DNA of 64,000 bases from the NCBI RefSeq assembly GCF_945859685.1, contig NC_079149.1, positions 11,133,118 through 11,197,117 on the forward strand, read 5' to 3'. The stretch is from Eupeodes corollae. Taxonomy: Eukaryota; Arthropoda; Insecta; Diptera; Syrphidae. A model generated the notes under the pieces. That model did not search any database, was not told where the DNA came from, and saw only the letters and a list, made by a program, of their open reading frames with translations. Each line of letters begins with the position of its first letter. The first letter of the stretch is position 1. Both the position numbers and the translations under genes were made by a program. Shown here piece after piece: positions 35,662-45,805 of the stretch.

Positions 35662-35889
35662 TCAGTAACATCGACAAATTCCTCCTGAGCAATATCCACC
35701 CTTTTGTTTTATAGCTTGACAGTGGGCAATGCAAACTGGATCACTACCAACAGTATTGCAATAAGTCCATGGTTGTCTTCCAGCACCAACATCAGCTCCA
35801 ACTTCTTGATTAGGAAAAGGAACTGCTGAAGCCGTTGCCAATGCACAAGCGACGCCAAAAATTAGAAGCACAAAAAGTGTAAAACGCAT
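35662..35889 (-). CDS. Six-cysteine defensin-like peptide, left-arm copy
   Basis: ATG at 35889 gives a 75-residue precursor identical in amino acid sequence to the right-arm copy. Residues 1 to about 22 are a signal peptide (MRFTLFVLLIFGVACALATA). A short propeptide ends near GAGR, with no RQKR site. The mature part starts about QPWTYC and has cysteine spacing C-x8-C-x3-C-x9-C-x4-C-x-C, ending GGYCSGGICRCY. Compared with canonical insect defensins the first loop and the last loop are shorter, but the C-xxx-C / C-x-C core predicts the same cysteine-stabilised alpha-beta fold. It is likely a secreted antimicrobial or related peptide. TATA (CATTTATA, 35954-35961) lies upstream; a minus-strand AATAAA is at about 35625-35630. 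Confidence 0.85.
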   Translation of the reverse strand: MRFTLFVLLIFGVACALATASAVPFPNQEVGADVGAGRQPWTYCNTVGSDPVCIAHCQAIKQKGGYCSGGICRCY

Positions 35890-36424
35890 TTCAAAAAGCC
35901 GAACGGTACTGAAAGAACTTCAAATAATAGTTGGAAAACAATCTGTTCACCTGCATTTATATCTGTTAAGATTTTTAGATAAATAGAATTATACTTGATA
36001 TTCAAGTAATAACTTCCCTTCAATTAATCAGAGATAAGCTTTGAAAGAAGTTCCACTTGAAAAAGATACAAAAATAAATTATATTTCACTTTTGCGGGCA
36101 CAAAGTAATTCTTTGATATTTTTACGTGGACATTGTTGACAAATAAATAATCTATTGGGGTCTGCTTACACTTTTCGATGCAACACAAAATAAAATACTC
36201 AATGGATTTATGTTAACTGAAAAACTAATGCAGAGAAAAAAGATTACAATTAAGATGTAGCCCATTCTTTTCAAGGCCAAAACAAGGCCATGGATAAACT
36301 AAAGGTTATGGTCAGATTTTAAAAACATAAACAAACCAAATTTTAAATATTCATGAACAAACAAAAATCATAAGACATCAGCATTGATTAGATCAAAGAG
36401 ATGGCTTCGATAATACAATACAGT

Positions 36425-36535
36425 TTAGGTGGGAGCTTCAGCATCACGGTTAAGAGCTTCTTCCAAAGCTACCGCAGTTCTAAAAATGGCCATCATGGAC
36501 ACCAAAACAATAACCGCAACTCTGATTGAGAACAT
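36425..36535 (-). CDS. 36-residue secreted micropeptide, left-arm copy
   Basis: ATG at 36535, stop TAA at 36425-36427. Residues 1 to about 23 (MFSIRVAVIVLVSMMAIFRT AVA, shown in two parts) form a signal peptide, leaving a mature product of about 13 residues, LEEALNRDAEAPT. The right-arm copy at 42953-43063 differs at Val/Ile in the signal and Thr/Ile at the end. TATA (CTTTTATA on the plus strand, 36605-36612) and a strongly conserved 3' UTR block ending in AATAAA (about 36350-36395) support a real, intronless transcript. It belongs to a five-member family in this window. I do not recognise the family; the function is unknown, and the location among defensins suggests immunity. Confidence 0.68.
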   Translation of the reverse strand: MFSIRVAVIVLVSMMAIFRTAVALEEALNRDAEAPT

Positions 36536-38041
36536 TTCTATTTAATTTTTAGTTTATCTTGAAGAGTAGTTAACTAACTGATAACTTTCGAAAAGCAGTC
36601 TGAGCTTTTATATCGAAAAATTTGCCAAATTTTATTAACTTGCGGAAAGAAGAGGTCCTTGAGAGTTTAAGAAAACAAACATTTTAAAGTTTGATAACAT
36701 AAAAAGGTAATAAACACATTATTTATCCTTTTTTATTTTTCCTTAGACTTAGATAAAGAAGTTAAGTTTATAGCGTTTAATTAGGTTTAAACATACGCAT
36801 GTCAGTATAAACACAGATGTCTCTTATCAATGCTTTAAAGATGTTCATGTGTTTAAAATGACATTTTAAAGTTAAGATATATTGGAATCTATTTGCAGAT
36901 GTTTTATAAATTTGCAGATGTTTTTTAAATTGAAAAACTAGTAAATTCTGTGTGGCCTCTAGAATTTAATTTATAGAAAACCTTCTTAACTACGCTATGT
37001 TTGTCAGGGAACGCAATATTTCATAACCTCATTTACAAATTCAATATTGCATTCATTGAATTATACTTTAAAACTGGGACGTCAAATTGTGCAGTCATTT
37101 TATCTCTAATTTGTTGACTACGAAGAATAAAAAAATGTACGGTTTTGAAACATTATTACTATTTCCACGTAAATTTAGAATCGAATACAGTTCCGAAATG
37201 TCAAATGACGTTACCGAGGTCAATGTTAAAACTGAGATACCTCAAAAGTACTAGATTAATTGTAATTCCTTTACTCAATAACAATTCCACATGTACTCAT
37301 ACCTAAGTCGTTTAATATCAACTACATAAAAAGTTTGGATGGTTATCGTCTATAGTTTGACAGTTGAGAATGTCAGAATTTGTTGACATTTCTTTGTAAT
37401 AAAGTTTGGCAATTCATGAGTCGTGAGTTCTTTAACTCAAGGTTTATTTTAAAAGTATTGAATGGAAGGTGGGCTTACGCTAGACTTAATTTTTACAAAG
37501 TAAATGTCATTATATTGTCTACCAGACTACAATAATACAAAAATATTTCCAACAATATTTTATATAAAAATACCCAATACAAGTCACTTACGTTTACATT
37601 CGTTAACATTTTATTATATACATAAATATGTAGTTATTTAGATATGTAACTACGTCTATTTTTTATTTTCAGCTGTTTTAATTTTTCATTGAAAATGGGA
37701 TGATAAGTACAAAAAAAATATGTTCCAATGAAGTAATTTCTTATGTGGACATTATAAAGACACTATTCGGATCTGTTTACACTTTTAATTGCAACATAAA
37801 CTTTATTTTAGATTCTGGCGAAAACACGGCTAATTGTATAATTTCGAAAACATTTCCAAACTTTTCCAAGTGAAACTTTTTCGTGATTTCAAAAACTATA
37901 CAGAAAAACAAATACAAATTCAAATTTAGATTATTTAATTTTATTCATGAACAAACAAAAATCATAAAACATCAGCATTGATTAGTTTAAGGAGAAGTCT
38001 TTGGACATTCAATAGAGTTCAGGTGTCCAAATATTAGGGGG

Positions 38042-38135
38042 TTAGTCTACAAATAAACTACACGGCCAAGACCCTTTGCACTTTCTTCACCTAATGCAAT
38101 TGTAAAACAATTGCTATCGAACTGAGTGAGAACAT
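38042..38135 (-). pseudogene. Micropeptide copy disrupted by a 22-bp deletion
   Basis: ATG at 38135 starts MFSLSSIAIVLQL and then reaches a stop in the shifted frame. Alignment with the intact partner at 41322-41435 shows a 22-base deletion inside the signal-peptide coding sequence (after ATTGTTTT), plus a further one-base loss near GGCCGTGTAG. The 3' UTR block with TTGTTCATGAATAAAAT is intact at about 37940-37985. The TATA region has drifted to TTTTATAAC. This is the decayed mirror image of the 41.3-kb gene. Confidence 0.75.
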
Positions 38136-38910
38136 TTTAAGGATTTTTCAGTTTAATACTTGGTACATCACTCCGAGTTTTATAACGCAAGAATTGTCAA
38201 ATTTGACCAACTCGATAAAAACAGAAGAGATTAAGAGTTTAAGGGAATATACATTTTAAAGTTTCATAATATAAAAGAGTGATCTTAATAAAACACAACG
38301 AAAAAAAGCAAAGTCATAAAAATCAAGACATTATTTATCCTTATTTATTTTTTATTAGACTTAGATAAAGTTGTTAAGTTTATAGAGTTTAATTAGGTTC
38401 AAACATACAAATGTTAATATAAACACATACGTTTCTTATCAATACCTTGAAGATTTGCAAATGTTTTTCACCTTAATGATAATTTCAGATTTATGAATCT
38501 TTTTTCCAAATGATTAATATTCGTATTCAAAAAACATATACGAGATGCGCGATGTCTGTACTATAACCCTGAAACAGTCTTGCAAACGAATGCAATCTTC
38601 TACGACGTCAAATGCGAATTCAAGAATGCACTCATTGAATTGCTAAACAATTGAGACTTTAAATTTTGCAATCATTTTAGCTCAAATTTTTGGACGTACA
38701 TTTTTAGTACTTATACGTTACCTCTCGTAATTAAATATCGTCCCCAAAACGAGAATTTACTGCATTAATTTTACCACTGCACTCAGTACTCATGCCACAT
38801 GTACCGTATCAAATTAAATATCAGGTGTTTTTTTAATTGCTTTAAAAGTTCCTATGGCTATCGTCTTTAGGTTGACAGTTGAGAATGTCAGATTATGTCT
38901 AATGCTTTCA

Positions 38911-39761
38911 AATGTATCCCACTATTGGCCCGATATAATATGATTTATTTAAAAAAGTACTAAATGGACGACGACTGGCTTAATAAATAATAAAATAATT
39001 ATAACAACAACAGTTATTGAGATATGTAACTACGTCTATTATTTATTTTTATTTCATTTTATTTTTCATTTCAAATGACATAAAGTTATAAGCTCTGCTG
39101 GAGTTCCTCTTGAAAAAAGTACAAAACAAAAACATATTTAAAACAAGTAATTTTAATGAGTGGACAGTGTCGAAAAATAAAGATATTATTCGGGTCTGTT
39201 TACACTTTTCAATGTTATTAAAAATAAAAACCCATTTACCTGGAGCCATTTGGCAGGTTGATCAAGATTTAAGTAAAAACCTTTAAAAGCAAATAACTGA
39301 ACAATGTCAAAAAACTTAAGTTGCAATCCTAAAACAGATTCCTGTTTTTGTGCTTTATGTTTCTTTTTATTCATATGTTAGACCTTTATTTTTGCAATTA
39401 TTGTCATTTCAAAATAACATACATATATCTTAATTAACTTACATGAAAGTATAATTTAGAATATATCTAATATCAAAATGTTGTATGTAGAGGAAGTTTT
39501 TAATTAAACATTTTTGTTTAAAAGTCAAATGTGCTGTCAACTTGCGTCTGTCAGAGTTCAGTCACAATTTTCAGTGGTGCAAAAAGTCATTTAAACATAC
39601 ATATAATACGAACGCAAACCATTTGACAGTAAAAACAACATCTAGTTTAGTTTAAATTTTTTAATTTAAATCATATAAAAACAAATTAAACTTCAACGTT
39701 GACTGATTCCTGTTTAGTTGTTTGACCACAAATTTTTGATTGTAGTAGATTATACCCCTGA
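38911..39761. other. Spacer between the arms, non-coding
   Basis: The sequence GATATGTAACTACGTCTATT near 39020 is a tandem paralogue of the one near 37645, showing that the micropeptide unit was duplicated in tandem before or alongside the inversion. The minus-strand frames at 39049-39374 have no signal peptide or family match and were not accepted. Confidence 0.5.
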
Positions 39762-39872
39762 TCATACTGACACTGAACGTTGAATGTCATTTTTATTAAC
39801 TTTTCCACTTGCAAAAGCAAGAAAACCGACGATGGACACCAAAACAATAATCACCAATCTACCGGCGTCCAT
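39762..39872 (-). CDS. 36-residue secreted micropeptide, spacer-specific member
   Basis: ATG at 39872, TGA at 39762-39764. The signal peptide (about MDAGRLVIIVLVSIVGFLAF) shares the IVLVS core with the other members. The mature part is about KVNKNDIQRSVSV, basic rather than acidic. A TATA box (CTTTTATA, plus strand 39941-39948) lies about 70 bases upstream. An in-frame extension upstream lacks an ATG, so 39872 is the start. It has no mirror partner, so either it was lost from the right side or it marks the asymmetric centre of the inversion. The conserved 3' UTR block of the other members is not evident. Function unknown. Confidence 0.6.
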   Translation of the reverse strand: MDAGRLVIIVLVSIVGFLAFASGKVNKNDIQRSVSV

Positions 39873-39989
39873 TTTTATAAATTTGAACTTTCCAATGGAA
39901 AAGTAACAAGTAATTGATGACACTTGTACAATTTTTTGAGCTTTTATATTAAAAAAACTTGTCAAAATTTAAAAGTTACGAATAAAAGA

Positions 39990-40509
39990 CGAGTTGAGAA
40001 CAGCAAATACAATAAAGTTTGATAACAAAATAATATCAATCATAATAAAACTATAACAACTGATTAGATGGAAATTAATCAACAACTCATTCTTTTTTAT
40101 TGCAATTTATTTTTGCTAAAACGTAGACAAAGTCGGTTAGTTTAATGAACTCAAGTAGACTTGTCAAACATCCAAATGTCAATATAAACAGACTATTTTT
40201 TTAAATTTTTATTGCAGTCTTATGTTTAGAAGATTTCCATGTTGTGTTAATCTCAATTTTAATACTATAGTAAAGGGTGTTTTTTTAAGCTTGAGAACTT
40301 CGAGTAATACTACGAGACAGACATATCGTTTTGGAACTTTTTTTGTATCATTATTATTTGGTAACTAATTTGATTTTTTCCGACGGCTACTACGATTACA
40401 AATTCAATCAGTATGCCTTGAATTTAGGAGCGTTGTTCAAGCGCCAAAGGAGTCATGATCAAAACCTAAAGATATTTCAAGTTTCTAAACCTTACTAAAC
40501 AGAAATGTC
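39990..40509. other. Spacer between the arms, non-coding
   Basis: It contains a decayed upstream region of a micropeptide unit and no coding frame. The break point of the inversion must lie near here, but the tandem structure of the units prevents exact placement. Confidence 0.45.
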
Positions 40510-41238
40510 AACACACTTTGACATTTTCAACTGTCAAACTATAGACTAGCATAGACCCATTCAAAAACACACAATATTTAAGGAAACACGAGTAAATTTG
40601 GAATTGGTACTGTGAACAAGAATCACATTTAACATTTAGAATTGATTAAGTGAATTCTTTTATTTTAGTTAAAAAATTAACCTTAATAACGTCATTTGAC
40701 ATTTTTAACATTTATTTTTGTTTTTTTAATTTTTGACGTCTAGAAATTGGAGATAAAATAATTGCAAAATTTGAAGTTCCTGTCTTTAAGACTTTCAATT
40801 AATGCATTCTTTAATTTACAATCATTGAAGTCTTAAAAGATTGCATTCTCTTACAAGGAAGTTGAAAGAAGGATCTACTCATAAAGTAGATGTTCTATAC
40901 TCTACATTCCAAAAACCATACACTCGTATGTTTTTTAAATACGAGTATAAAATATTAGCAAATAGATTCCCATATATCTGAACTTTGAATTCAGGTTAAG
41001 AACACATGAAAATCTTCAAATCTCTGATAAGAGACGTTTTGTTTATATTGACATTCGTAATTGTTTCAACCTAATTACTCTTAGACTTTCTCTAAACCAT
41101 ACCAAAACAAATAAGCATAAATAATGCGTTGACACTTGTTTTTTTATTTAAAATATAAAACTTTATAATGTTTGTTTTCTTCAAGTCTTAAGCTCGTCTT
41201 CTTTTCGTAGGTTGCTACAATTTTATAATATTCTGCGA

Positions 41239-41246
41239 TATAAAAG
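41239..41246 (+). promoter_or_regulatory. TATA box of the 41.3-kb micropeptide gene
   Basis: TATAAAAG in the context GCGATATAAAAGCTTGAC, about 83 bases upstream of the ATG. CATCAGTTTAC about 30 bases further on resembles an insect initiator. Confidence 0.65.
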
Positions 41247-41321
41247 CTTGACAAATTTTACGAAAATCATCAGTTTACTACTAATCTTTCATTTGAAGGT
41301 TTAAACTAAAAATTTCTAAAA

Positions 41322-41435
41322 ATGTTCTCACTCCGATCGATGGTAATTGTTTTTGTGACCACGATGGCTATTTTTACAATTGCATTAGGTGCAGAGAGTG
41401 CAAAGGGTCTTGCCCGTGGGGTCCTTGTAGATTAA
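41322..41435 (+). CDS. 37-residue secreted micropeptide
   Basis: ATG at 41322, TAA at 41433-41435. The signal peptide covers residues 1 to about 22 (MFSLRSMVIVFVTTMAIFTI then AL). The mature part is about GAESAKGLARGVLVD, 15 residues with two basic residues. It is the intact partner of the deleted copy at 38042-38135 and a paralogue of the 42953 and 36425 genes, sharing MFSxR, the VIVxV and MAIF motifs, the TATA box and the 3' UTR. The 3' UTR block at about 41500-41544 (ending TTGTTCATGAATAAAAT) is nearly identical to those of its paralogues, although the mature peptides differ. Function unknown. Confidence 0.68.
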   Translation: MFSLRSMVIVFVTTMAIFTIALGAESAKGLARGVLVD

Positions 41436-42876
41436 TCCGCTAATTTGAAAACTTATATTTGGACAACTAAACCCTATTGAATGACATCTCCTGTCAATCA
41501 TCAATGCTGAAGTTTTATGATTTTTGTTTGTTCATGAATAAAATAAAATAATTTAAGTTCGAATTCGTTTTTTTTTTTGTTTGGGTTTTGAAATCACGAA
41601 AAAGTTTTATTTGCAAAATTCTGGCAGTTAAGTTTTTTAAAAATTGGACAATTGGCTGTGTTTGTGCCAGAGTCTACAAAAAACTCTTTTATTTCTGCAT
41701 TGGGTTTCGGTATAAAATTAACATGAATCAATTAAGTGTTTTAGTTTATGTTGCAATTAAAAGTGTAAACAGACCCGAATAGTGTTTTTATTTCTCAACA
41801 ATGTCCACATAAGAAATTACTTTGTTGGAACATATTTTTTTTTGTACCTATTACTCATTTTCAATGAAAAATTAAAACAGCTGAAAATAAAAAATAGACG
41901 TAGTAACATATCTAAATAACTACATATTTATGTATATATGTAGTAAAATGTTAACGAATGTAACGAATGCATTTTTATATAAAATATTGTTGGAAATATT
42001 TTTGTATTATTGTAGTCTGGTAAAAATTAAGTCTAGCGCAAGCCCACCTTCCATTCAATACTTTTAAAATAACTCTTGAGTTAAAGAACTCACGACTCAT
42101 GAATTGCCAAACTTTACTATAAAGAAATGTCAACAAATTCTGACATTCTCAACTGTCAAACTATAGACGATAACCATCCAAACTTTTTATGTAGTTGATA
42201 TTAAACGACTTAGGTATGAGTTACATGTGGAATTGTTATTGAGTAAAGGATTTACAATTAATTTAGTACTTTTGGGGTATCTCAGTTTTAACATTGACCT
42301 CGGTAACGTCATTTGACATTTCGGAACGGTATTCGATTCTAAATTTACGTGAAAACAGTAATAATGTTTTATAACCTTACATTTTTTATTTTTGGTAGTC
42401 AAGAAATTAAAGATAAAATGACTGCACAATTTGATGTCCAAGTTTTTAGGTATAATTCAATGAATGCAATCTTGAATTTGTAAACGAGGTATTGCGTTCC
42501 CTTACAAACCTAGCGTAGTTAAGAAGATTTTCTATAAATGAAATTCCAGAGGCCACACAGAATTTACAAGTTTTTCAATTTAAAAAATATCTGCAAATAG
42601 ATTCCAATATATCTTAACTTTAAAATGTCATTTAAAACACATGAACATCTTTAAAGCATTGATAAGAGACATCTGTGTTTATACTGACATGTGTATGTTT
42701 AAACCTAGTTAAACTCTGTAAACTTAACTTCTTTATCTAAGTCTGAGGAAAAATAAAAAAGGATGAATAATGTGTTTATTACCTTTTTATATTATCAAAC
42801 TTTAAAATGTTTGTTTTCTTAAACTCTCAAGGATCTCTTCTTTTCGCAAGTTGATAAAATTTGGCAAATTTTTCGA

Positions 42877-42884
42877 TATAAAAG
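42877..42884 (+). promoter_or_regulatory. TATA box of the 43.0-kb micropeptide gene
   Basis: TATAAAAG in TCGATATAAAAGCTCAGAC, about 70 bases before the ATG. A GATA motif (TTGATAAGAGAC) sits about 220 bases further upstream and is also present above the 41.3-kb paralogue. Confidence 0.65.
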
Positions 42885-42952
42885 CTCAGACTGTTTTTCG
42901 AAAGTCACATTTAGTTAACTACTCTTTAAGATAAACTAAAAGTTAAATAGAA

Positions 42953-43063
42953 ATGTTCTCAATCAGAATTGCGGTTATTGTTTTGGTGTCCATGATGGCC
43001 ATTTTTAGAACTGCGGTAGCTTTGGAAGAAGCTCTTAACCGTGATGCTGAAGCTCCCATCTAA
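42953..43063 (+). CDS. 36-residue secreted micropeptide, right-arm copy
   Basis: ATG at 42953, TAA at 43061-43063. The signal peptide starts MFSIRIAVIVLVSMMAIFRT; the mature product is about LEEALNRDAEAPI, acidic and about 13 residues long. It is the partner of 36425-36535, with two amino-acid differences. The 3' UTR block 43101-43144 ends TTGTTCATGAATAAAATG. Maintenance of the frame in both arms, while neighbouring non-coding sequence has acquired indels, argues for a real product. Family not recognised. Confidence 0.7.
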   Translation: MFSIRIAVIVLVSMMAIFRTAVALEEALNRDAEAPI

Positions 43064-43582
43064 ACTGTATTGTATTATCGAAGCCATCTCCTTGATCTAA
43101 TCAATGCTGATGTCTAATGATTTTTGTTTGTTCATGAATAAAATGTTTTTAAAATCTGACCATAACCTTTAGTTTATCCATGGCCTCGTTAAGGCCTTGG
43201 AAAGAATGGGCTACATCTTAATTGTAATCTTTTTTCTCTGCATTAGTTTTTCAGTTAACATAAATCCATTGAGTATTTTATTTTGTGTTGCATCGAAAAG
43301 TGTAAGCAGACCCAAATAGATTGTTTATTTGTCAACAATGTCCACTTAAAAAATATCAAAGAATTATTTTGTGCCCTCAAAAGTGTAATATTATTTATTT
43401 GTGTATCTTTTTCAAGTGGAACTTCTTTCAAAGCTTATCTCTGATTAATTGAAGGGAAGTTATTACTTGAATATCAAGTATAATTTTATTTATCTAAAAA
43501 TCTTAATGGATATAAATGCAGGTGAACAGATTGTTTTCCAACTATTATTTGAAGTTCTTTCAGTACCGTTCGGCTTTTTGAA

Positions 43583-43810
43583 ATGCGTTTTACACTTTTT
43601 GTGCTTCTAATTTTTGGCGTCGCTTGTGCATTGGCAACGGCTTCAGCAGTTCCTTTTCCTAATCAAGAAGTTGGAGCTGATGTTGGTGCTGGAAGACAAC
43701 CATGGACTTATTGCAATACTGTTGGTAGTGATCCAGTTTGCATTGCCCACTGTCAAGCTATAAAACAAAAGGGTGGATATTGCTCAGGAGGAATTTGTCG
43801 ATGTTACTGA
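43583..43810 (+). CDS. Six-cysteine defensin-like peptide, right-arm copy
   Basis: ATG at 43583, TGA at 43808-43810, 75 residues, same protein as the left-arm copy. Signal peptide about residues 1-22, short propeptide, mature domain about QPWTYCNTVG to ICRCY with C-x8-C-x3-C-x9-C-x4-C-x-C spacing. A TATA box (TATAAATG, 43511-43518) lies 65 bases upstream. GATA-type motifs (CTTATCTC near 43435; TTTATCTA near 43490) and a kappaB-like GGGAAGTTAT near 43454 precede it. Identity at protein level between arms, despite silent and flanking changes, suggests purifying selection or recent duplication. Confidence 0.87.
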   Translation: MRFTLFVLLIFGVACALATASAVPFPNQEVGADVGAGRQPWTYCNTVGSDPVCIAHCQAIKQKGGYCSGGICRCY

Positions 43811-44339
43811 AAAACTTAAAACTAAATATTTGTTCATGGAAATAAATTGCATTTGATGAATTGAAAATACTGCAGTTTTTTTATTTTAATTTTATTTCTC
43901 GTAGTTAAGTGAAGTTATTTCTCGGTTGTTCTTTACATCATGTGTGTTTTTCAAAAGAAATAAAATCCAATACATTTCTGTTAATCTGAAAATCATGATT
44001 CAAAAGTTGACGAGAATATAAATAATAAAGTAAACCAGTCACACCTTCAAAACCATATTTTGAATTTTGAATATGTTATTATTAACTACATCGTGATCTT
44101 ACATCTTCACTTCAAACCTTAAAAGTAAATCTCTGATTTTTCATAGTGTTTTCGAAAGACAAATATAGATATCCGGTGACATGGTCCCACGTCGATTAAC
44201 AGAATCAGGTTCAAATTTAGAATTATTGGAATCTATTTTTGCTGTCCTGACTTTTGGGCTTTCCATTGTAACTTTTTATGTACCATAAGTATTCCGAGTT
44301 GTTTACTTTGCCTTTTGTTCAACACTTCAATGCGAGCTA

Positions 44340-44424
44340 GGGACTTACCCCTAGATGTTTTCTTCGCTTTATCTCCGGGGTAAGTCCCTCGGAATAGAAA
44401 TCTTCAAGATTGTTTGTATAAAAG
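44340..44424 (+). promoter_or_regulatory. kappaB-GATA-kappaB module and TATA box of the right defensin
   Basis: GGGACTTACCCC at 44340-44351 and its exact reverse complement GGGGTAAGTCCC at 44377-44388 face each other across 25 bases that include TTATCT (AGATAA on the other strand) near 44369-44374. GGGACTTACC is one base off the classical kappaB site GGGACTTTCC. TATAAAAG follows at 44417-44424. The combination of Rel and GATA sites is known from fat-body promoters of fly antimicrobial-peptide genes. Confidence 0.75.
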
Positions 44425-44515
44425 CTGAACCTGTAGTTGCACTTCAAATCAAATTCAAAAACTTCTCGTTCCAGATAACGTCAGTTTGAGTTCTACAAAC
44501 AAAAACAATTTCAAA

Positions 44516-44779
44516 ATGCGTTCAGCAATGATTGCCTTTGTTGTGCTCTTTGGAGTAGTGTGCGCATTAGTTTCAGCTGTTCCAGTGGCAGATCCAGAGC
44601 TTATCCCTGAACTTGAACCAAATGCATTAGCAGAAGCAGCTCCTGTCCGTCAGAAACGCGCTACATGCGATCTTTTAAGTGGTTTCGGTGTAAACGATTC
44701 GGCTTGTGCTCTTCATTGTCTAGCTAGGGGAAGACGAGGAGGATGGTGTGATTCGAGAAAAGTTTGTAACTGCCGTTAA
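44516..44779 (+). CDS. Insect defensin, intact right-arm copy
   Basis: The precursor starts at ATG 44516 (an in-frame extension further upstream has no ATG) and has 87 residues. The signal peptide runs from MRSAMIAFVVLFGVVCALVS to A. An acidic propeptide (DPELIPELEP) ends in the processing site RQKR. The mature domain, about 39 residues, starts ATCDLLSGFGVND and ends KVCNCR. Cysteine spacing is C-x12-C-x3-C-x9-C-x5-C-x-C, the arrangement of phormicin/sapecin-type fly defensins. The product is secreted to haemolymph and acts on bacterial membranes. The promoter carries paired kappaB sites, a GATA site and a TATA box. The left-arm twin has a stop codon, so this is the functional copy of the pair. 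Confidence 0.94.
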   Translation: MRSAMIAFVVLFGVVCALVSAVPVADPELIPELEPNALAEAAPVRQKRATCDLLSGFGVNDSACALHCLARGRRGGWCDSRKVCNCR

Positions 44780-45497
44780 ACTTATAAATTAAAATAAAAA
44801 TGTGTTAAAAATAAGTAAACAAAATATGTTAAAATAAAAATGTTTAAGAAATGAAATAATTAATTGTTTTTAAATGTAAGTTCGAATCAATTTTTCTTTT
44901 CTTTAAATTGGGAATGTAATATTTTCAAGTTTTGTTGAAAAATTTAGAAAAATGGTCGAGAAATTAGTAGAAAATAATTATAATAGATAAATAAACAATT
45001 TTCTTTAAAAATAAAAAAATTTTAAGGTTTTATAAACATTTTTGAATCGTGAGGATCGTATAAGAAAAGTTTAAATCATAAAATTTTTCACTGTACTGTT
45101 CTTCACTATACTGTTTAGAGCCGTTTAAACTGATTTCCCTTTGTTATGAATACTTGCCCTTGAGTGGATATCGATCAAACGTTCAAAAGTTTTGAGAAGG
45201 AATGATGATAAGTTGATAGGTCTTAGGTCTTTAGGGTGAACGTGGATGGATTTTTGAGAAATATGGAAAAATTTACCAATGATTTATTTTTAAAAAGCTG
45301 AAAGAAACAAACAGAACTAACAACTGTCAGTTTGGTTCTTTAAAAAGGTTCTATTTCGGTCTAAAATATTTTAAAGAAGAAGCAAACTCTTAATAATAAA
45401 AATAATTAAACATACTTTTTATGCTGATGATCAAGGATTGAGTGTAAAATTATTTAAAATTGTGACTTTACGGAACTATTTGTGAGAAAACGAACGG

Positions 45498-45805
45498 AAA
45501 AAAAAATAAATTTGGTGGCGCGACAGTCCGTTGAGAACCAAGGCCTAGTGACTTACAACTCTCAACCATTCCTGTGTGCGAGTAATGTTGTCAGGAATGG
45601 AGGGGACCTACAGTTTATATGCCGACTACGAACGGCTAATTTTGAGAAAGCACTTTTTCATGACAATAGTTACTCTTGGAGAATTTGTCAATTCCTCGCA
45701 AGAGGCAGTACACGTGAAAAGACTTTAGATGGCATAGGCAGGGATCGAACCCAAGACCTCTAGCATGACAGTCCAACGCACTAACCATCATGCCACGGGT
45801 ACCAC
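45498..45805 (-). mobile_element. tRNA-derived SINE, copy 3 (right arm only)
   Basis: Complete element in minus orientation: head GGTACCCGTGGCATGATGGT with full A box, B box GGTTCGATCCC, body, and 3' tail ending TTGAGAACC...CGCGCCACC plus an A/T tail. ACGAACGG at 45490-45497 and 45806-45813 is the target duplication. The left arm has one uninterrupted copy of that octamer (CCGTTCGT, 33964-33971) in the mirror position, the pre-insertion site. The short frame 45482-45763 is an artefact of the SINE. Confidence 0.93.

Larger units (their letters stand above)
31891..38910. repeat. Left arm of a large inverted duplication
   Basis: This arm matches the reverse complement of about 40510-47885. Paired landmarks are the defensin copies (34680-34952 with 44516-44779), the six-cysteine peptides (35662-35889 with 43583-43810), micropeptides (36425-36535 with 42953-43063; 38042-38135 with 41322-41435) and SINE copies (33304-33557 with 46234-46487). 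The outer end lies at about 31891, where GTTGTCAT-AATCAA-AGAG is last shared. The inner end is softer because the micropeptide units are themselves tandem duplicates. Confidence 0.93.

Noticed and set aside
45482..45763. 93-codon frame starting in the right arm
   Set aside because: Runs entirely through the antisense of a SINE.
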